A stretch of DNA of 64,000 nucleotides from Helicobacter sp. 13S00482-2 (GTDB taxonomy: Bacteria > Campylobacterota > Campylobacteria > Campylobacterales > Helicobacteraceae). Under the pieces are notes generated by a model that was given only the letters and a program-made list of their open reading frames with translations, ran no database searches and had not been told where the DNA came from. Below are positions 1 to 8,943 of the stretch, one piece after another. A program made the position numbers and the translations under genes. Numbering within the stretch: the stretch's first letter is position 1; each line of letters opens with the position of its first letter. Location: the NCBI RefSeq assembly GCF_002272795.1, contig NZ_MLAT01000003.1, positions 62,001 through 126,000 on the forward strand, read 5' to 3'.

Positions 1-237
1 TATGAGGACATTTTTTACATCAGGGTGCGAACACATCCCTATATGTGCATTAAGCTCACTTTCAATATAGAGATATTTTTTTAACATAATATATTTTTCA
101 TCTATCATTGCAATCTGTTCAAAATCATCACTTTTAAAAATTTCTAAAATATGCTCTTTATTTCTAGCATCAAGAATTTTAGTTTCGATAGTATATTCTT
201 GTCTGAAATTTGGGCTAATTTGTCTAGTAATCCACAT
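1..237 (-). CDS. speE: Spermidine synthase, 5' part only (SpeE-like)
   Basis: Reading the minus strand from ATG at 237 gives an open frame of 79 codons that runs off the window start. The product begins MWITRQISPNFRQEYTIE and continues with a stretch containing HILEIFKSDDF and IESELNAH. This matches what I remember of the N-terminus of Helicobacter SpeE, the aminopropyltransferase that makes spermidine from putrescine. An AAAGGA ribosome site lies about 6 nt before the ATG. The catalytic half lies outside the window, so activity cannot be judged. It is transcribed in the same direction as ftsK upstream of it, with about 70 bp between. Identification rests on recalled sequence similarity only. 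Confidence 0.8.
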   Translation of the reverse strand, partial: MWITRQISPNFRQEYTIETKILDARNKEHILEIFKSDDFEQIAMIDEKYIMLKKYLYIESELNAHIGMCSHPDVKNVLI

Positions 238-310
238 AAAAATCCTTTAAAATATATTTTAAAATATTAACTCAAAAATAAGAAAATTTCTCAAAAAAAT
301 TGAAAAAAAA

Positions 311-2920
311 TTAGATTCCTATAATCTCTCTGATTCCTTTTGAATTTGGAGAAGAAAGAAACCCTTCATTTTCGAGTTCTTCAATTATAGAGGCAGATTT
401 GTTATATCCTACCCCAAGTTTTCTTTGCAAATAACTGATGGATGTTTTTCGATCTTGCAATATAATTCTCTTAGCTTCATTAATGATTTCACCACTTTCA
501 GAGGGAATACTTTTAGCAATAAGATGACTCTCCTGAATCAAAAAATTCTTATCATATTGAACCTCTCTTTGCGATTTAATAAACTCGACAATTTCTTCAA
601 TTTCTTCTTCAGAAGCCCAAGGAGCGTGAAGCCTAACCACTCCACTAATTCCTGGTGGAGTAAATAACATATCCCCTCTTCCTAAAAGACTCTGCGCCCC
701 TTCAGTATCTAAAACAACCCTAGAATCTATTTTTGAACCCACCTTAAAACTCACCCTTGAAGGAAGATTTGTTTTAATAAGACCTGTAACTACATCCACG
801 CTTGGACGTTGAGTGGCCACTATCAAATGAAGTCCAGCTGCTCTTCCCATTTGTGCAATTCTAGCAATTGGAAATTCGGCTTCTTTTCCTCCTGTCATCA
901 TTAAATCTGCAAGCTCATCGATAATAATTACCAAAAATGGGAAAACTTCTAGACCTTCTTGTTTGGCTTTTGGATTGTATTTGTCAATATTTTTTGTTTT
1001 TGACTCACTCATAATCTTATAACGACGTTCCATTTCATTCACTGCACTCGCAAGTGCTGAAATTGCTTTTTTAGGATCTGTGATAATGGGAGTGAGCAAA
1101 TGCGGTATGTCGCTATACATGCTAAATTCAACCATTTTTGGATCTATCATAATGAGTTTAAGACTATCTGGGGAATTCCTAAAAAGAAGTGACAAAATCA
1201 TAGCATTCACTCCCACGCTTTTTCCACTCCCTGTTGTTCCTGCAATGAGGAGATGTGGGAGTTTTTTCAAATCAGTGATAAATGGATTACCAACGATATC
1301 TTTTCCAAGTGCTAATGTCAAAGGCGAAGAAGAATTTTCAAAAAGTTCACTTTGTAATATTTCACGCAAATAAATAATCTCAGTTTTAGAATTAGGAATT
1401 TCAATACCCACCACATCTTTTCCAGGTATGGGTGCTTGAATTCGTATGGACTGAGCCTTAAGCGCCATCGCTAGATCATCTCCTAATGTCAAAATTCTAC
1501 TGACTTTCACATTTGCTGCGGGTTTAAACTCAAAAGTTGTGACAATAGGGCCTGAATACGTTCTAGCAATATCTCCATCAATTTTAAACATTTTAAGTTT
1601 TGCAAGAAGATCTTGAATCTTTTTATCTATTTCATTCTCATCAATTTGAATTGATTTGGTTTTTGGTTTTTCCAAAAGATCAAGACTAGGAAGTTTGTAG
1701 TCTTTTGGCTTCTCTGGTTCTCCAAATTCAAGTCCTTTAAGAAGCTCTGTATTTTCACTAAGTTCTTTTACTATCAATGGTCTATTAGATCTATTTTGAT
1801 TCTTAGTAAGCATATTGTCAGGCTCTATAAAATCAATTGTTTGAGTTTCCTCTTGTGACTCTAGGATTTCAAAAGACTCCTTAAAATCAAAATCTTGTAA
1901 TGATTGTTTTTCAAAACAACTCTGTATTTGAAGATCTAAATCCCGCTTAACATTTGATTTGTCTTGATCCACATCAGAAATGACTGGTTGATTTTCTTCT
2001 TTGGGTGAAATTCTTGGGATTTGAATATTTTTTGAGATATCCTTTAGAATTTCATCAGCATTGTGAGTAGATTTTTGTTTTTTTTCTTCTTGAAAGTGTT
2101 CTTCAGAAAGCTGTTCAAAGAATTTTTTATTTTTATCAAGTAAATATTTGATATCTTCCTTTCGTGCCTCTAGCTGTTCATCTTCACCCACCAATCTCAC
2201 CATATCTGCATATTTTTTTTCTTGATTATCTTTATCAATGACCTGATTATAAATCACCCTAATGTTCTTTTCATCAAAACCAATATCAGGCACAGAACTA
2301 GTCGGTTTTTTTTCAGGTTCAAGATCGCTTATTTGCGCAGATATTTTTAGATCAAATATTTCAGTATCAAAATCACTCCTAGATTTTTTTTGAATACGAT
2401 CTTTGGAGCGATTGTATATTGATATATATTTTTTTAGATCTTCAGAAAAAAAATCTTTCAAAAACTCAGATAGTTTTTTGACATAAAGCTTGCAAACATA
2501 CGTTACCTGCATAAAATGCTTTTGAAAAAAAATCATATAAGCAATAAAAAACATAATGAATACTAAAATAAAAATCCCAAAAAGACCTATAAAGGGATGC
2601 AAAAAATCTACAATCATCTGCCCCAAAAGACCTTTTTTGAAGATCATAGCTTGAGCAACAAGCAATGCTAAAAATCCTAAAATCCCTCCCAGTATAAGCT
2701 CTAAACGTCGTTGAGTAAGCTCTTGAGTTTTATAAAATCTATACGCAGGATAAATCAAAAATAATAGATACACGTAAGAAAGATATCCAAAAATACCGAT
2801 ATTTTTTTCTGCAAAAAAAACTCCAAACTTCCCTACCAAGCCAGTATTCCCAAATATTGTCGCAATAGAAAAAAATATGGAAGTTGCAGAAAATATGACA
2901 AAAGTGTATAATTTTTTAAT
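311..2920 (-). CDS. ftsK: DNA translocase FtsK, probable ATT start
   Basis: FtsK pumps chromosomal DNA across the closing septum and helps resolve dimers. Four hydrophobic membrane segments fill the first ~160 residues. A charged, low-complexity linker follows, then the motor with Walker A (AGTTGSGKS, around residue 560) and Walker B (LVIIIDELADLM, around 660). A C-terminal winged-helix gamma domain ends the protein (SYLQRKLGVGYNKSASIIEE). The start is unusual. An extended -10 (TGCTATAAT, 2957-2965) and an AAAGGA site (about 2927-2932) both lie inside the longer reading frame, which could otherwise begin with TTG at 3034. Six bases after the AAAGGA comes ATT at 2920, giving a product beginning MKKLYTFVIF and 869 residues long. 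No ATG occurs before the membrane segments. Function is certain; the start is inferred. Confidence 0.93.
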   Translation of the reverse strand: MKKLYTFVIFSATSIFFSIATIFGNTGLVGKFGVFFAEKNIGIFGYLSYVYLLFLIYPAYRFYKTQELTQRRLELILGGILGFLALLVAQAMIFKKGLLGQMIVDFLHPFIGLFGIFILVFIMFFIAYMIFFQKHFMQVTYVCKLYVKKLSEFLKDFFSEDLKKYISIYNRSKDRIQKKSRSDFDTEIFDLKISAQISDLEPEKKPTSSVPDIGFDEKNIRVIYNQVIDKDNQEKKYADMVRLVGEDEQLEARKEDIKYLLDKNKKFFEQLSEEHFQEEKKQKSTHNADEILKDISKNIQIPRISPKEENQPVISDVDQDKSNVKRDLDLQIQSCFEKQSLQDFDFKESFEILESQEETQTIDFIEPDNMLTKNQNRSNRPLIVKELSENTELLKGLEFGEPEKPKDYKLPSLDLLEKPKTKSIQIDENEIDKKIQDLLAKLKMFKIDGDIARTYSGPIVTTFEFKPAANVKVSRILTLGDDLAMALKAQSIRIQAPIPGKDVVGIEIPNSKTEIIYLREILQSELFENSSSPLTLALGKDIVGNPFITDLKKLPHLLIAGTTGSGKSVGVNAMILSLLFRNSPDSLKLIMIDPKMVEFSMYSDIPHLLTPIITDPKKAISALASAVNEMERRYKIMSESKTKNIDKYNPKAKQEGLEVFPFLVIIIDELADLMMTGGKEAEFPIARIAQMGRAAGLHLIVATQRPSVDVVTGLIKTNLPSRVSFKVGSKIDSRVVLDTEGAQSLLGRGDMLFTPPGISGVVRLHAPWASEEEIEEIVEFIKSQREVQYDKNFLIQESHLIAKSIPSESGEIINEAKRIILQDRKTSISYLQRKLGVGYNKSASIIEELENEGFLSSPNSKGIREIIGI

Positions 2921-2956
2921 AGCTTGTCCTTTTGGATAAAATCTTTGATTTTTGCA

Positions 2957-2965
2957 ATTATAGCA
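2957..2965 (-). promoter_or_regulatory. Extended -10 promoter of ftsK
   Basis: Read on the minus strand the sequence is TGCTATAAT, a perfect extended -10 hexamer. It would start transcription around 2950, leaving a ~28-nt leader that contains AAAGGA and then ATT at 2920. It sits between the divergent start sites of ftsK and the 3001 gene, and no clear -35 is needed in this group. Confidence 0.55.
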
Positions 2966-3000
2966 TAGTAGCCAATACACAACAAAATTTAGGATTAAGA

Positions 3001-4458
3001 ATGCACGGGAAAATATTGAGATATTCCATTTCAACGGGTTCAGGAGTGGTGACCAATTCTTCCAAGAAAATATTTGAACTCAGAAAAGAGAGTTGGCATG
3101 ATTCAAGGTTTTTACCCGTTGTGGGAATGCTTGTAGAATTTAGATGCGATAGTAATGGTTATTCAATCACGGACGCTAAAGCTTCCTATTATCAAGATTT
3201 TCCACCTGATTCAATCATAAAAGAAATAGATTTTTGGAAAAGCAACTCTGATGAAGAGCTCAAACAAAAAGAGCAGGATATTCGCAACCAGATTGCACAA
3301 AAAATTTTTAAAGAAACCAATTATTTTACACTCAGATCTATTGAATTGACCTCATCTGTTCAAGATTGTCTGAAAGAGTATTTCGCACAGGAATTCAGTG
3401 CCATTAATTTCATTATGAACGAATCAAATGAAAAAGCCAAGATCAATTATCTTCAAACCAAGCGATTTTTACTCAAAGCTATGGATTATTTAGTATTCAC
3501 AGATAGAAATATCACAATGGATACCTTCAGCATTGATCTTCAAAGACTCAATAGATTAGAATATTCTTATAAAAATTTTACAAAAAATATCAATATCAAT
3601 GCTGAAAAAATCTATGAAGAATCTTTTTTAGAGATGCAATATAACTATAAAGGAGTTAGTAAGGCCATTTTAGGCACAAGAGAGAAAATCCTTCAACTCA
3701 ATAATAAAATCCGCAATAGTGTGTTTGAAATCAAACAGATAAGACTCAAATTAGAAAACAAAAAAAATGACGAAAAAGCCCTGAATGTGAAACTAGAAAA
3801 TATACGTGCTATTATTTCAAAATCCGAAGAAGAAATAAAAATACTCCAAAAAACTCTAGAAAATCTTACAAAATTAGCTGAAGATTTTAAGGTGCAATTT
3901 TTTAAACTTTTTGAAACAACATTTAAAAAATTCTATGAACTTCTCATTGATAAGACAGTTGAAGCAATGAATATTTGTGCAACTCAGCTTGATAACAGAA
4001 TATGGAAACTAGGAATGAGTTCAAAGGCCATAAAAAATATGTTTTTCAAGCACGATATCAATGACTCATACTGCACAATGACATTTTTAGGTCAATATTT
4101 GCGTAGATTAGATAAAAACAAATTAAGCGAGAATGAGAAAGCTGTATATAACTACTACTACAAATACAAACAAACACATGAGAAAAAATTCTTAATCTTT
4201 ACTACCAATCAAAAGTTAGAAATGTCTTTAAAAATTCAGATTATGTCTATTTCTAAGGATTATAGTGTCGTGATTGTAAAAAAAGATGGGGAATTTTACG
4301 CAAATATAAGCTCTCAAAAATTTGAACTAGGCTACATTGATCCTTATGTGGATGCAGACATCAAACAACTTTTAGAGGAAGCTAGGAGTTCTAAATACAA
4401 CGAAAATACACAATTCACCATAGTTTCTAAAGAACAAATTATGGGTTTGCAAGATTAA
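3001..4458 (+). CDS. OB-fold (cold-shock-like) plus long coiled-coil protein, unknown function
   Basis: This 485-residue protein is preceded by TTAGGA seven bases before ATG 3001; an upstream in-frame start at 2932 would overlap the ftsK leader and is less likely. Residues 1-60 (MHGKILRYSISTGSGVV, then VVGMLVEF and ITDAKA) follow the cold-shock/OB-fold layout: G-K-I-x-x-Y, glycine turn, then V-G-M-x-V-x-F. A helical region follows, then a strongly charged coiled coil around residues 230-310 rich in K, E, N and L (KIRNSVFEIKQIRLKLEN). The C-terminal ~100 residues are mixed, with no motif I know. No membrane segment or signal peptide is seen. It is divergent from ftsK and converges on addB with a 13-bp gap. 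Nucleic-acid binding by the N-terminus is inference; the protein is unassigned. Confidence 0.7.
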   Translation: MHGKILRYSISTGSGVVTNSSKKIFELRKESWHDSRFLPVVGMLVEFRCDSNGYSITDAKASYYQDFPPDSIIKEIDFWKSNSDEELKQKEQDIRNQIAQKIFKETNYFTLRSIELTSSVQDCLKEYFAQEFSAINFIMNESNEKAKINYLQTKRFLLKAMDYLVFTDRNITMDTFSIDLQRLNRLEYSYKNFTKNININAEKIYEESFLEMQYNYKGVSKAILGTREKILQLNNKIRNSVFEIKQIRLKLENKKNDEKALNVKLENIRAIISKSEEEIKILQKTLENLTKLAEDFKVQFFKLFETTFKKFYELLIDKTVEAMNICATQLDNRIWKLGMSSKAIKNMFFKHDINDSYCTMTFLGQYLRRLDKNKLSENEKAVYNYYYKYKQTHEKKFLIFTTNQKLEMSLKIQIMSISKDYSVVIVKKDGEFYANISSQKFELGYIDPYVDADIKQLLEEARSSKYNENTQFTIVSKEQIMGLQD

Positions 4459-4471
4459 AAAAAAATCTTCT

Positions 4472-6739
4472 TTATATGCAACAAATATCAACATAAGGGC
4501 AATATCTGCAGTTCTTTTTATCTTGTGTGATCTCAAAGTCTATTTCTTTTTGGAATATTTTTAGCTCTTCTATTAATAGCTCCTTTTTATCCTCAAAAGA
4601 TTCTTCTTCTATTAATTTTCCGTTTTTGAGATCATAAATATACCCCTTTATTTTTCCTTCATATCCTAAAGATCTTGCTCCATAATCATAGATTGAGAGT
4701 TGAAAATCACTATTATCTTCTTTTTTTGGATTTACTCTGAGATTGGATTTGAATTTATAATCAATCAAATAACAGATATCCCCTAGTTGATCTATCCTAT
4801 CTATACGTCCTAGAAAATTAAAACCCCCTATATTTGCATGAAATTCTTTCTCACAATCAAGCACAACGCATCCATCTGATGCTCTTTTTTGTTCTGTTGC
4901 CCAAAAATCTGCTAGTTCAAAAGTGGCTATCTCTAACTTGAGTTTATCAATTCCATTATTGGTTTTAACTTGATGGATATAGTCTTGAACATTTTTTTTA
5001 ATATTATCTATATTGGGAGTTTTACCAATAAAGGGTTTGTAGGCCAAATTCAATGCTTGATGTAAAATTGAGCTTATTTCACCGCTAGATTCTTTTGGTG
5101 GTATAAGTTTTTGTATATAAGCATAATAAAATCTTCTTTTGCAAGAAAAAAATGTATTGAGTTTTGAAGCTGAAAAAACAAAATCTAAGGGTATCTTATC
5201 AATAATTTCTTCTTTTTGATAAATTTTTTCCTCATTGATAGGAAAAATACTGTATCTCTCTTCTCCATCAATAATTTTTTGGCTCAAATCAAGTTCGTCA
5301 ATCATCTTAGAATGGGGATTGCTTTGAGTATTTGTGAATGTAAGATCAATTTTACGAGTATTTTTAAAAATTTGTAAATAATAGTGCTTTTGCAAATCTT
5401 GTCTATCTTTTATGGTAGGAATTTTTAATGATTTTCTAATGGCGGTATTCAAGAACATATCACTATCTTTGTAGTTGGGAACAAACTGGTCATTAAAATC
5501 TACAATTATCACAGCCTCAAAGCTTAAGCCCCTAGATTCTAAAACGCCCATCACTCTAATTTTTCCACCACTCACATCATTAATACGAAAATTCAAAAAA
5601 TCACTTAAATACAGCTCTAAAGTCTCAATATAAGAAAATTCATCAAATATCTTCCTGATTTTTTCATAAGATGCAATGAGTTCATTATGAAAATTTATCA
5701 AAATTGATTTATCACGAGCTAGTTGCAAAGATTCATTTGTTAGTTCTAAAAGCCAATCTAGACAATGTTCTTTTATTTGCACTGGACTTTCTTTTATTGA
5801 TCTGAGTTTTTCTTTTAAAATCTCTATATAGTGAGATTCTTCTATGTTCTTGCCCATAGCTAGATTCAAATTGTTGTGTCTATCTAAAAGTTTGAGATAC
5901 TTTGCAAAATCTTCACTTGGAGTAATAATAGCTACTTTTTGAGGATCTATACCTGAACTTAACCATTCATTGACTCGTGCAAAGACCAAAGCACTCTGAG
6001 ATAATCTTGAACCAAAACCAAAAACCTCTATCTCACCCATATCCTTCGCAGGTTCTTTTGTAATGATTTCAGAATTTTCCAAATTGATTTTATAATCAAA
6101 ATTGCTCTGAAGAGAAATATTTAAAAAATCAAAATGAGAAAAATTATATCTATCAGTTCTGATATGCAAAAAAACAGGCACTATCTTAGAGATTTTGAGT
6201 AAAATTTCTCTCTCTTGTGTGGATAAAAAACCATCTAGATAAAACTCCACAGAAGATATATTTTCGAAATATTCACCCAAAACTTCATAATTATCTCCTA
6301 CTAAAGTATCATAAAATCCATACTCTCTGAGTTTTTGATGATATTTTTCACCAATACCAAAAATCACATTCAAATATTCTTCATAATCTCCATATGTATC
6401 TTTTAAAGGAATTTGTTTGATATCTATTAAAAACGAAGCCATCTCATCAAAAAAATTAAACAAAAAAGAGCTGCTTTCTAAATAACCTAAAAAGCTCTTT
6501 TCAAACACCAACTCAGAAGTTAAATTTTCAATATTTGCTATAGTGCTTAATAAAAAAATCTTGCGAACATTCTTTGGAACAACTCTGGCAAATGGCACAA
6601 ACACTATCGTAGAAAAAAATTCCCCTGCCCCCATTGCCTGAGGTAAAAAACCATCTCCTAATTCTTGGTAGAATTCATTAGCATATCTTTGGGTAGAAAA
6701 TACATATAGGGGAGATTTTTTTTCAAAAAATTCCTTCAA
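4472..6739 (-). CDS. addB: AddB-like helicase/nuclease subunit with PD-(D/E)XK domain
   Basis: This is the B subunit of an AddAB-type enzyme that processes double-strand breaks for recombination. The first ~500 residues resemble a degenerate UvrD-like helicase without Walker A. The C-terminus carries a PD-(D/E)XK nuclease: GRIDRIDQLGD, LIDYKFKS and a downstream QLSIYDYG helix, around residues 640-690. A cysteine in FSCKRRF (~535) and three in CRYCPYVDIC at the extreme C-terminus make the four-Cys Fe-S cluster typical of AddB. Length is 755 residues, short for AddB but usual in Campylobacterota. The start is TTG at 6739 behind AGGGATC. It is followed on the same strand by no other gene and preceded by tkt, an order I associate with H. 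pylori. AddA is not in the window. Confidence 0.85.
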   Translation of the reverse strand: MKEFFEKKSPLYVFSTQRYANEFYQELGDGFLPQAMGAGEFFSTIVFVPFARVVPKNVRKIFLLSTIANIENLTSELVFEKSFLGYLESSSFLFNFFDEMASFLIDIKQIPLKDTYGDYEEYLNVIFGIGEKYHQKLREYGFYDTLVGDNYEVLGEYFENISSVEFYLDGFLSTQEREILLKISKIVPVFLHIRTDRYNFSHFDFLNISLQSNFDYKINLENSEIITKEPAKDMGEIEVFGFGSRLSQSALVFARVNEWLSSGIDPQKVAIITPSEDFAKYLKLLDRHNNLNLAMGKNIEESHYIEILKEKLRSIKESPVQIKEHCLDWLLELTNESLQLARDKSILINFHNELIASYEKIRKIFDEFSYIETLELYLSDFLNFRINDVSGGKIRVMGVLESRGLSFEAVIIVDFNDQFVPNYKDSDMFLNTAIRKSLKIPTIKDRQDLQKHYYLQIFKNTRKIDLTFTNTQSNPHSKMIDELDLSQKIIDGEERYSIFPINEEKIYQKEEIIDKIPLDFVFSASKLNTFFSCKRRFYYAYIQKLIPPKESSGEISSILHQALNLAYKPFIGKTPNIDNIKKNVQDYIHQVKTNNGIDKLKLEIATFELADFWATEQKRASDGCVVLDCEKEFHANIGGFNFLGRIDRIDQLGDICYLIDYKFKSNLRVNPKKEDNSDFQLSIYDYGARSLGYEGKIKGYIYDLKNGKLIEEESFEDKKELLIEELKIFQKEIDFEITQDKKNCRYCPYVDICCI

Positions 6740-6800
6740 ATTAGATCCCTTTATTTGGCCTTTTGATTATTGTAGCAAATTTATTGGTTTGGTAATATTT

Positions 6801-8741
6801 TTAAGAATATCCTAGTAATGCCTTTGCCCTAATGATAATATTTTCAGGACTGAAGCCATAATGCTTGAATAATTCATCACCTTTTGCTGAACTTCCAAAG
6901 CCCTCCATACCGAGCACATCATCGGCAAAAATATACCACTCAATTCCTCTTGAAGCCTCTATGGCCAAAACCTTTGTATCTCCAAAAAGAGAACTGATAT
7001 ATTCTTTATCTTGAGAAATGAGCAGATCATAACAAGGTACGCTCACAACTCTAGTTCTAATTCCTTCTTCTTCTAATTTTTTTGCTCCTTCTAGTGCGAT
7101 ATGCACTTCAGATCCACTAGCTAGAAGTGTTATTTTTGCTGAAGGAGTATCTCTTAGAATATAACCGCCCTTAGCAACTTTTGCTTCCACAATAGGATTT
7201 AAAACAGGTAAATTCTGCCTAGACAAAATAAATGCACTCGGACCATTTGCTTTGAGTGCTATTTGCCAACAAGCAATGTTTTCATAAGCATCAGCAGGAC
7301 GAAATACACAAAGATTAGGAATAGCCCTTAGATGAGTGAGTTGCTCAATAGGCTGATGAGTTGCTCCATCTTCTCCCACTCCAATGCTATCGTGTGTGAA
7401 AATATAAAATAACCTCGCCTTCATGATAGAAGCTACTCGAATGCTCGCACTCATGTAATCACTGAATACAAAAAATGTTGCACAAAATGGTAAAAATAAT
7501 CCGTAGTTTGCAAGCGCATTATTGATTGCTCCCATAGCGTGTTCGCGTATGCCAAAATGTAAATTTTTCCCGTTAGGAAAATCTCCTTCTCCTTCTAAGT
7601 GCGTGTTGTTAGAAGGTGCAAGATCTGCACTTCCACCGATAAAACCCTCCAAGGCTTGTGAAATCGCATTTAAAATCTTTCCATTGCTCACTCTTGTAGC
7701 TAAACTAACAGAAGATGAAAAATCAGGGTAAGAAATATTAGCAAAATGAGGATTCTTCAAATCGCAGATCTTTGCTTTTATATCCTCTGTAAGCTCATCT
7801 GACCAAATTTTTTGTGCCAATTCACCTCTTTCTAATACATTTAAAAAGCGAATTTTTACATCTGAAGAAATTGCAAATGTAGCATTTTCATCAAAACCTA
7901 AAGCCTTTTTGGAAACCTTGATAATTTCTTCCCCTAATGGCGATCCATGTGATTTGTGAGAACCTTCCAAGCCTATTGCATTTTTAGCAATTCTTGTATT
8001 GGCTATGATAATGGTTGGTTTATCAGATTTTTTGGCATCTATGAAGGCGTTATTAATGGAAACAAAATCATGTCCATTGCATTTTAGCACCTTCCACCCT
8101 TGAGCAATAAATCTTTGACTCACATCTTCACTCATTGCGACATCCAAACCACCTTCTATGGTGATAGCATTACTATCGTAAATCACAATTAAATTATCAA
8201 GCTTATGATGTCCTGCAATAGAAGAAGCTTCATAACTGATGCCCTCTTGAAGATCTCCATCCCCACAAAAACAATAAACCTTGTGATTGATGACCTCTTT
8301 CCCTAGAATCTTTTGTGCATATTTCGCACCCATGGCAAATCCCACTGCATTAGCTACCCCCTGTCCTAATGGACCTGTAGTAATCTCAACGCCTTCTGTA
8401 TGACCAAACTCAGGATGGCCAGGTGTTTTTGAGCCAAATTTACGAAAAGACTTCAGATCCTCTAAATCTAAATCAAATCCCCATAAGTGAAGTAAGCTAT
8501 ACACCAATGCACTGGCATGGCCTCCGCTAAAAACCAACCTATCACGATTGATCCAATCAGGATCTTTAGGATTAACATTGATGTGCAAAGAAAGGATACA
8601 GGCAATATCTGCTAATCCCATTGGAGCTCCAGGATGCCCACTATTTGCGGATTGAACCATGTCAGCACATAAAAAACGAATTGTATTGGACATTTTCTCA
8701 AGCATCAGAAGATCATCTGGTTGTATGAATGGGGGGTACAT
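6801..8741 (-). CDS. tkt: Transketolase
   Basis: This thiamine-diphosphate enzyme moves two-carbon ketol units between sugar phosphates in the non-oxidative pentose phosphate pathway. The 646-residue length is typical. Visible family motifs include ANSGHPGAPMGLADI near the N-terminus, GHTEGVEITTGPLGQG, the ThDP motif beginning GDGDLQEG and ending near NN-type residues, and the transketolase signature THDSIGVGEDGATHQPIEQL around residue 455. The start ATG at 8741 lies behind AGAGG. The gene is on the same strand as addB with a 61-bp gap. No anomalies were seen, and the enzyme should be soluble and cytoplasmic. Confidence 0.97.
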   Translation of the reverse strand: MYPPFIQPDDLLMLEKMSNTIRFLCADMVQSANSGHPGAPMGLADIACILSLHINVNPKDPDWINRDRLVFSGGHASALVYSLLHLWGFDLDLEDLKSFRKFGSKTPGHPEFGHTEGVEITTGPLGQGVANAVGFAMGAKYAQKILGKEVINHKVYCFCGDGDLQEGISYEASSIAGHHKLDNLIVIYDSNAITIEGGLDVAMSEDVSQRFIAQGWKVLKCNGHDFVSINNAFIDAKKSDKPTIIIANTRIAKNAIGLEGSHKSHGSPLGEEIIKVSKKALGFDENATFAISSDVKIRFLNVLERGELAQKIWSDELTEDIKAKICDLKNPHFANISYPDFSSSVSLATRVSNGKILNAISQALEGFIGGSADLAPSNNTHLEGEGDFPNGKNLHFGIREHAMGAINNALANYGLFLPFCATFFVFSDYMSASIRVASIMKARLFYIFTHDSIGVGEDGATHQPIEQLTHLRAIPNLCVFRPADAYENIACWQIALKANGPSAFILSRQNLPVLNPIVEAKVAKGGYILRDTPSAKITLLASGSEVHIALEGAKKLEEEGIRTRVVSVPCYDLLISQDKEYISSLFGDTKVLAIEASRGIEWYIFADDVLGMEGFGSSAKGDELFKHYGFSPENIIIRAKALLGYS

Positions 8742-8943
8742 TTTGGCCTCTATTATGTTGAACTTTATGATGTGGCAATTTTGCCCTTTTTTACTTTATA
8801 GATAGCTTTATTCTTAAACTCCTGCAATAGCTAATAAATAGATTATCTATTAGAAAAATAGCAATTTTTTGATAGTAATTGAAATTTAAGCTTTTTTGGG
8901 ATTCAATAACAGAGTTAAAAAAAATCTTTAGAAAAGTTCTATA

